NCBI GenBank assembly: GCA_031763025.1
Contig: JASSKH010000001.1
Span: 13,481,659 to 13,545,658 of the forward strand
Reading direction: 5' to 3'
Origin: Macrocystis pyrifera
Taxonomy: Eukaryota; Sar; Phaeophyceae; Laminariales; Laminariaceae
Length of the DNA stretch: 64,000 bases
In this document: one piece after another, positions 60,843 to 64,000 of the stretch
Layout of the letters: the number at the start of each line of letters is the position of its first letter
Numbering within the stretch: the first letter of the stretch is position 1
Notes under the pieces: model-generated
What the model was told of the DNA's origin: nothing
The model's input: only the letters and a program-made list of their open reading frames with translations
Databases searched by the model: none
Made by a program: the position numbers and the translations under genes

Positions 60843-63032
60843 GGGAGGGGGCGGGAGAGGCCGGGGCGTGTTCATCTGTTGCTTGCCTTGGTAATTTCAC
60901 CATATACCACTCACTCCTTTCGAGACGAAGCGCTGCTTTCTACCCCTAATAGAGACGCCTCAAAACATGTTGGTGCTCATTACGTTGTTTCCTTATATGG
61001 GGGGAGGGGGGGGGTGTGTACTCGATAGGAGAGATGTACTCGATCTCATGCATGGCCGTAGTCGTATGACCATAGACCCTCGCATCCCTACAATGCCGGG
61101 ACGGAGCATGTCGGGTTTTCACCGACCAGGCAGGCATTGCTTGCACCAAGCGCGAAGCGCCGTGAGGTGTCCGGCGAGTCGCATGAAGGGTGAGCTGCAT
61201 CCCACTAAGAACCGCTTGTGAGGCGGACTTGCATATGGATGAGTTAGTTTAATTTCCGGTGTAGCTATGGGGGGAGGGGGGGGGGCGTGATGAAGGGCCG
61301 CCCGCTGCTGTCACTGCCACCGCGCGCTGCTGCTCTTGCTACTCTTACTGCTCTTGCCGCAATGCACTACCGATACTGCACTTTCTGTTGCTGCTGCCGC
61401 TGTTGACGCTACTACCGCTACTGCTGCTGCTGCTATTGTTGCTGCTATTGTTGCTGTTGTTACCGATGCCGCTCCTACTGCTGCTGCTGCTGCTGCGACT
61501 ATCGCTGCTACTGCCGCTACTGCCACCACTGTTACTGTTGTGTACTAGGGACGCGATTTTCATTGCTGCGGAGGCCCTGGCCAACACCTTCGGGTTCCAA
61601 GACGATAACGTGAGGAACCAGGTTGAGCACCTCCTGACCCTGCTGGCCAACCACCGCCGATACGCCAACGAGATGCCCGCCCTGTCCTTCGGGTGAGTGG
61701 TTCAACAGCAATAACCGCCAGCAACAGCAACAGCAACAGCAACAGTGACTACAGCAGTACCAAGAGTAAGCATAACAGTAAGCATGGCAATGACAATGTC
61801 CTTACTGCTAACAATATCTATAGCGTCAACAATAGCAGCATCAATAACGGTAGCAGTAACAACAGCGATAACAATAGCAATAACGCATACAACAGCATGA
61901 AAAACAACGACAACAGCAGTAACAATAACAGTAGCAATGATAATCACAGCAGCAACGACAAACAACAACCTTGATCGCTGTCGTCGTCGTTTGCCGTCGC
62001 TGCTGCGCTGTCGTTGCTGCTTGTTGCGTTTTTTGTTGTGTGTACATATTTGCCTATTTTTTGTCGTTTTTGTCGATTGTTTTCTGTTCACCGAAAAAAA
62101 AATATGCCAGAACTTGCCTGTCGTCGCCGTTGCCGTATTGCCCATTGCGAAACTGTTGCACTCCTTGGATAGATCAGACAGATCAGGCAGATCATGATCT
62201 ATCTGCAGATAGATAGATCATGATCTAGATGATCTAGTTCCTCACCTACCGTTGTGAGAGGTTGGCTGTGCAGGATCTGCCTTATAGGGCAGATCATCCA
62301 ATCCAGGGAACACGCGCTGCTGCAGATCATGCAGATTATTGATCGGCTCCCACCCGGCAACATCATGAACTATTAATAGATCATACATACAAGATCGGGA
62401 ATTGATCTATCCGTATGCCTTGAAAGATCTAGATCATCTCTTGGAAATGAATGGTCTGTCGATGATCTGTCTCCGAGGTGTGACCTGTTGTCGTCGCCTT
62501 TGTCGCTGTCGCCTGTTGAACAGTTGTTCGGCATACGCGAGTATTTCTGGTATACCTCACTGCATTGCTTGCGTGTGATACCTACGCGATGTGTCTATGT
62601 TGCTCCTCGTATTTGTTTTTTTGTTTGTTTTGGCTTTTGTCGTGTTTGTTTGTTTTTTTTGTAAAATTTATTGTACCGCTGTTGACCTCTTGCCTTCCTC
62701 GCTTTCCTTGTCCCTGCCTCGCCTTGCCTTGCCTTGCCTTGCCTTGCCTTGCCTTGCCTTGCCTTCCCTTGCCTTGTCCTTGCCTTGCCTTGCCTTGCCT
62801 TGCCTTGCCTTGCCTTGCCTCGCCTCGCCTCGCCTCGCCTCGCCTTGCCATGCCTTGCTCTCTTTTCAGAGAGGGCTCTCTCCCGCCGAAGTCCGCCGTG
62901 CACAGCCTCCACCGCAAGCTCTTCCTCAACTACAGGGACTGGTGCGAGTCCATGCGGGTCGCCCCGAACTTCATGCCCCTCCCTCTCCCTCAAACACTCG
63001 ACACGTACGGCAGCGGCACCGACAAGGCCGAG
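45950..63032 (+). CDS. Gene D: TMEM198-like (DUF4203) domain fused to 1,3-beta-glucan synthase N-terminus, 3' part off the right edge
   Basis: Exons: 45950-46050, 52100-52179, 54606-54841, 56693-56811, 58935-59031, 59739-59810, 60251-60633, 61549-61692, 62870-63032, continuing beyond the window. Every junction keeps phase (2/1, 1/2, 0, 2/1, 0, 0, 2/1, 2/1). The first six exons match TMEM198: VVCVLTGVALCFFSYR, VAVVSSLGGLLFGLFCIN, a long multi-helix exon (AIGAVVACTVAVLLTWASVG; IFLVLLDGGVIIRAQAEIWV), LKPSMIIMTSSAGALLMACG, MPMLLVEWAVLTVIGVAVQ, then a basic NSRRTCTFSLFRGIK like the TMEM198 tail. Next come a Gly/Ala linker, TWTYSENHNTWNYFDM, and the FKS1/callose-synthase N-terminal region: FGFQDDNVRNQVEHLLTLLA and KSAVHSLHRKLFLNYRDWC. 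The GT48 catalytic domain should lie downstream. Glucan synthase makes 1,3-beta-glucan from UDP-glucose at a membrane. Two donors are GC. The start could be an upstream exon joined at 45844. Confidence 0.84.
46880..47016 (+). mobile_element. LINE 3' end
   Basis: GAAATATTTGGAGGTGTTTC, CTCCGTCTCGGAAGGGACGC, GCAACAAAAATGAGTTCGCC. Confidence 0.62.
47876..47935. repeat. (TTGCTA)n hexamer array
   Basis: About nine units of ATTGCT. Confidence 0.93.
48986..49088 (+). mobile_element. MITE-1 copy, first of a close pair
   Basis: Interior TATATGGGTGTTTGTTTGCA is shared with the copy at 49140 and not with most others. Confidence 0.85.
49140..49244 (+). mobile_element. MITE-1 copy, second of a close pair
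   Basis: Shares the GGGTGTTTGTGTGCACC interior with the copy at 48986, 52 bp away, so probably a local duplicate. Confidence 0.83.
50138..50245. repeat. Short GATCTA / AACGGCAGGTT direct repeat
   Basis: TAACGGCAGGTTAGGATCTAAAG and a second TAACGGCAGGTTGGTGAGATC about 40 bp on, related to the GATC-unit family. Confidence 0.5.
50557..50667 (-). mobile_element. MITE-1 copy with a small CCAGG insertion
   Basis: Diverged left end TTACAGGGGACCAAGCAAAC. The interior CCTATATATTT of other copies reads CCTATTCCAGGTGTATTT here. Confidence 0.82.
51754..51864 (+). mobile_element. MITE-1 copy
   Basis: TTACGGGGGACCATAGTAAA at the left, TTAACTATGGTCCCCCGTAA at the right. Just upstream of gene D exon 52100. 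Confidence 0.88.
52560..52790 (+). mobile_element. SINE-like element (S12)
   Basis: CATCAATATGCAAGAAAATC to GCATGATATGAGTACAG and a C run. A second family 3' end (GGCCATGCATGACATGGGTG) follows at 52801-52846. Confidence 0.77.
52850..53231 (+). mobile_element. LINE 3' fragment with poly(C) tail
   Basis: The open frame (SRTHIVGECEIYKEERD, then [16 protein letters not shown] and KKFLCNVWKQRNERP) ends KASNK-TGA. The TGA lies in AACAAATGAGTACG, directly before a C run of about 36 nt, so there is almost no 3' UTR. The HIVxEC part is the end of the C-terminal zinc knuckle of non-LTR reverse transcriptases. Truncated at the 5' end. Confidence 0.75.
55380..55575. repeat. G-rich GGGGTGGGAT degenerate array
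   Basis: G-rich on plus with units GGTGGGATGGG and GTGGGGGTGG. Many G-tracts of three or more could form quadruplexes in the gene D transcript. Confidence 0.75.
55881..55994 (+). mobile_element. MITE-1 copy followed by extra right arms
   Basis: A full copy, then two more right-arm units at about 55999-56036 and 56041-56078, each ending GGTCCCCCG(T/C)AATAGT. Confidence 0.82.
56119..56223. mobile_element. P95 palindromic element, diverged
   Basis: Arms TTTAGAACTGCAGTGCGGTT and CCCAAACGGGGCTGACTGCG. Confidence 0.65.
56251..56355 (+). mobile_element. MITE-1 copy
   Basis: TTACGGGGGACCATAGTAAA at the left, TTAACTATGGACCCCCGTAA at the right. Confidence 0.88.
56875..56979 (+). mobile_element. MITE-1 copy just after gene D exon 56693
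   Basis: Starts 64 bp after the GC donor at 56812. Right end TTTACTATGACCCTCCGTA. Confidence 0.85.
57023..57244 (+). mobile_element. Middle MITE-1 copy, host of a further copy
   Basis: Left arm TTACGGGGGTCCATAGTTAA to about 57090; right arm from 57196 ends GGACCCCCGTAA. Sits at a TA inside the older element. Confidence 0.8.
57091..57195 (+). mobile_element. Innermost MITE-1 copy
   Basis: Complete element with TTACGGGGGTCCATAGTTAA at the left and GACCCCCGTAA at the right, inside the copy at 57023-57244. Confidence 0.83.
57640..57835 (+). repeat. R200 dispersed repeat, copy 5
   Basis: TTTTTTCTCGCGACAAACAC, GGTGGTGGTGGAGGGGAGG, and GACCCAATGGTTGATCTGAG, followed by a GA/A-rich end. Lies in a gene D intron. 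A short trace of the same family is at about 42870-42912 (minus). Confidence 0.7.
58093..58198 (-). mobile_element. MITE-1 copy
   Basis: TA-flanked, TTACGGGGGTCCATAGTTAA at the left, TTACTATGGACCCCCGTAA at the right. Confidence 0.89.
58233..58300. repeat. (GGT)n microsatellite
   Basis: About 20 units, gene D intron. Confidence 0.93.
59258..59330 (-). mobile_element. LINE 3' end
   Basis: G run, GTACTCATTTGTTGCTTGCC, CGCATCCCTTTCGAGACGGA. Confidence 0.65.
59415..59470 (-). mobile_element. SINE-like element (S13), 3' end only
   Basis: G run, GTGCACTCGATAACATGCAT, GGCCGTAGTTGTATGACC. Confidence 0.6.
60205..60247. repeat. (CGATA)n array at a splice acceptor
   Basis: About eight units, ending 2-3 nt before the AG of the gene D linker exon. 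Confidence 0.9.
60251..60633 (+). CDS. Gene D linker exon
   Basis: Joins the membrane domain to the glucan-synthase domain. The AG at 60250 gives ASGVLSPLAFFQRLGLLGSV; an alternative AG at 60292 starts at RLGLLGS in the same frame (42 nt shorter). It has a Gly/Ala-rich middle, then KRKTWTYSENHNTWNYFDM. The donor AAGTGAGG leaves phase 2. The (CGATA)n array sits right at the first acceptor. Confidence 0.75.
60770..61000 (-). mobile_element. LINE 3' end with a 70-nt homopolymer tail
   Basis: A G run of about 70 nt (60771-60840), then GTGTTCATCTGTTGCTTGCC, CTCCTTTCGAGACGAAGCGC, AATAGAGACGCCTCAAAACA. Confidence 0.68.
61005..61270 (-). mobile_element. SINE-like element (S14)
   Basis: G run, GTACTCGATAGGAGAGATGT, body, ending at CCGGTGTAGC. 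Gene D intron. Confidence 0.8.
62165..62480. repeat. GATC-unit repeat cluster
   Basis: GATCAGACAGATCAGGCAGA, TCATGATCTATCTGCAGATA and further units, in a gene D intron. Confidence 0.65.
62720..62858. repeat. (CCTTG)n turning into (CCTCG)n
   Basis: Pentamer array of about 27 units, ending about 10 bp before gene D exon 62870. It may act as the polypyrimidine region. Confidence 0.93.
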
Positions 63033-63078
63033 GTATCAAATCATACACATCCATCCGTCCAAAACCTCACGCGAATCT

Positions 63079-63080
<2 letters not shown>

Positions 63081-63131
<51 letters not shown>

Positions 63132-63246
63132 ACTCGATAGGAGAGATGTACTCGATCTCATGCATGGCCGTAGTCGTATGACCATAGACCCTCGCATCCC
63201 TACAATGCCGGGACGGAGCATGTCGGGTTTTCACCCGACCAGGCAG
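63081..63246 (-). mobile_element. SINE-like element (S15), 3' part with 50-nt tail
   Basis: A G run of about 50 nt, then GTACTCGATAGGAGAGATGT to TCGGGTTTTCACCCGACCAG. Starts about 50 bp after the gene D donor at 63032. Confidence 0.77.
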
Positions 63247-63307
63247 GGGGAAGGGGGGGGGGTCTTGGGGTTAGCGTAACAGCAGTCATGTATGACCTTT
63301 TTTTCCA

Positions 63308-63520
63308 CCCATTTTGGACCGCAGTCAATCCCGTTTTGGGGAGGAACAACTCTAATTCTAAGTAGTTTGTCCCCCAACATGGGACTGACTGCGGTACTAC
63401 TACTACGGGGGGCCACAGTAAATAGGACCTACGGTACTCACAAAAACCTACATATTTGCCGTTTTTTACTGACAATATTTGGTCCTATTTACTATGGCCC
63501 ACCGCAACGAAAGGGTTAAT
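63308..63520. mobile_element. P95 palindromic element interrupted by MITE-1
   Basis: Arms GACCGCAGTCAATCCCGTTT and CATGGGACTGACTGCGGTA; the terminal AAAGGGTT lies beyond the MITE-1 copy. Confidence 0.65.
63403..63507 (-). mobile_element. MITE-1 copy inside a P95 element
   Basis: CTACGGGGGGCCACAGTAAA at the left, TTACTATGGCCCACCGCAA at the right. The P95 sequence GACTGCGGTACTA stops at its left edge and AAAGGGTTAA resumes at its right. Confidence 0.82.
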
Positions 63521-63617
63521 ATTATTTATTTTTTTTCCCACCAGAACCGTAGACATCCTTCGTGGCGCCATATAAATGCCGTAGTATGATGCGCGCGCAA
63601 TGGACGCACAGACTACT

Positions 63618-63727
63618 ATTGCGGGGGGCCATAGTAAATAGGACCAAATTTTAAAAAAAAAAAACTACATATTTCCTCTCTTTTTACTTACAACATATTT
63701 GGTCCTATTTCTTATCGCCCCCCGTAA
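63618..63727. mobile_element. MITE-1 copy
   Basis: ATTGCGGGGGGCCATAGTAA at the left, CCCCCCGTAA at the right. The interior has the GACCAAAT block at both ends, as if the arms had recombined. Confidence 0.8.
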
Positions 63728-63738
63728 TATTGACTGTT

Positions 63739-63844
63739 ATTAAGGGGGACCATAGCAAACAGGACCTTTTTTTTCTAGCAAAAATAGGTAAATATATAGG
63801 TTTTCATGTATGCCATAGGTCCTATTAACCGTGGACCCCGGTAA
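63739..63844 (+). mobile_element. MITE-1 copy
   Basis: ATTAAGGGGGACCATAGCAA at the left, CCGTGGACCCCGGTAA at the right. Only about 12 bp from the previous copy. Confidence 0.82.
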
Positions 63845-64000
63845 TAGCATCAACACTTGAGTTTCGACGAAATATTGGATCTCAACAGCTCACGTGTTTT
63901 TGTTTTTTGTTTTTTGTTTTTGTTTTGTTTTTGAGTGAATGTACAGCGGCAGTGCTGCTACAGTAGTAGTATGTGTGTTCTCTCACGCTGCCAACGATCG

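Noticed and set aside
61005-61270. Conserved open frames in SINE copies ([16 protein letters not shown] and similar)
   Set aside because: The same peptide recurs only because the repeat is copied; frames are broken in several copies and end in the C tail.

Overview
This window is nuclear DNA from a eukaryote with long introns and many repeats. It carries four multi-exon protein genes on alternating strands, in two head-to-head pairs: A(-)/B(+) and C(-)/D(+). Exons are short (70-400 nt) and introns run from 43 nt to several kb. Introns are filled with CAG/CTG triplets, G/C homopolymers and small transposons. The gene set, the alternating strands and the CAG-rich introns suggest a photosynthetic stramenopile, perhaps a brown alga or relative. 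That placement is inference; no ribosomal or organellar marker is present.

Layout. Gene A (about 0.5-12.3 kb, minus, runs off the left edge) encodes an EF-hand-like/TLDc protein of the MEAK7/RTC5 type and has two look-alike candidate first exons. Gene B (13.06-25.51 kb, plus) encodes a ubiquitin-like/WLM metalloprotease/UBA/PUB protein. The stretch 25.5-33.6 kb is intergenic and repeat-rich. Gene C (about 33.6-45.34 kb, minus) encodes a WD40 protein of the WDR18/IPI3 type (ribosome biogenesis). Gene D (45.95-63.03 kb, plus, runs off the right edge) joins a TMEM198-like (DUF4203) membrane domain to the N-terminal FKS1 region of a 1,3-beta-glucan (callose) synthase. Exon phases match at nearly every junction of B, C and D. 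This is the main support for the models, since no transcript data were available.

Mobile DNA. At least two dozen copies of a roughly 105-bp palindromic MITE with TA target sites (MITE-1) are present, in one place nested three deep. A second palindromic family (P95), a roughly 190-bp dispersed repeat (R200), and a LINE with a non-autonomous SINE-like partner also occur. The LINE and the SINE-like element both end in GAGTAC followed by a long poly(C) tail, which explains many of the G/C homopolymers. A 9-bp palindrome, TACCWGGTA, is strongly over-represented. In one SINE copy it can be shown to be a small insertion at a TA.

The four genes do not form an obvious pathway. B is predicted to act in ubiquitin/SUMO-linked protein quality control, C in 60S ribosome maturation, D in cell-wall or storage glucan synthesis at a membrane, and A possibly at membranes in TLDc-type signalling.
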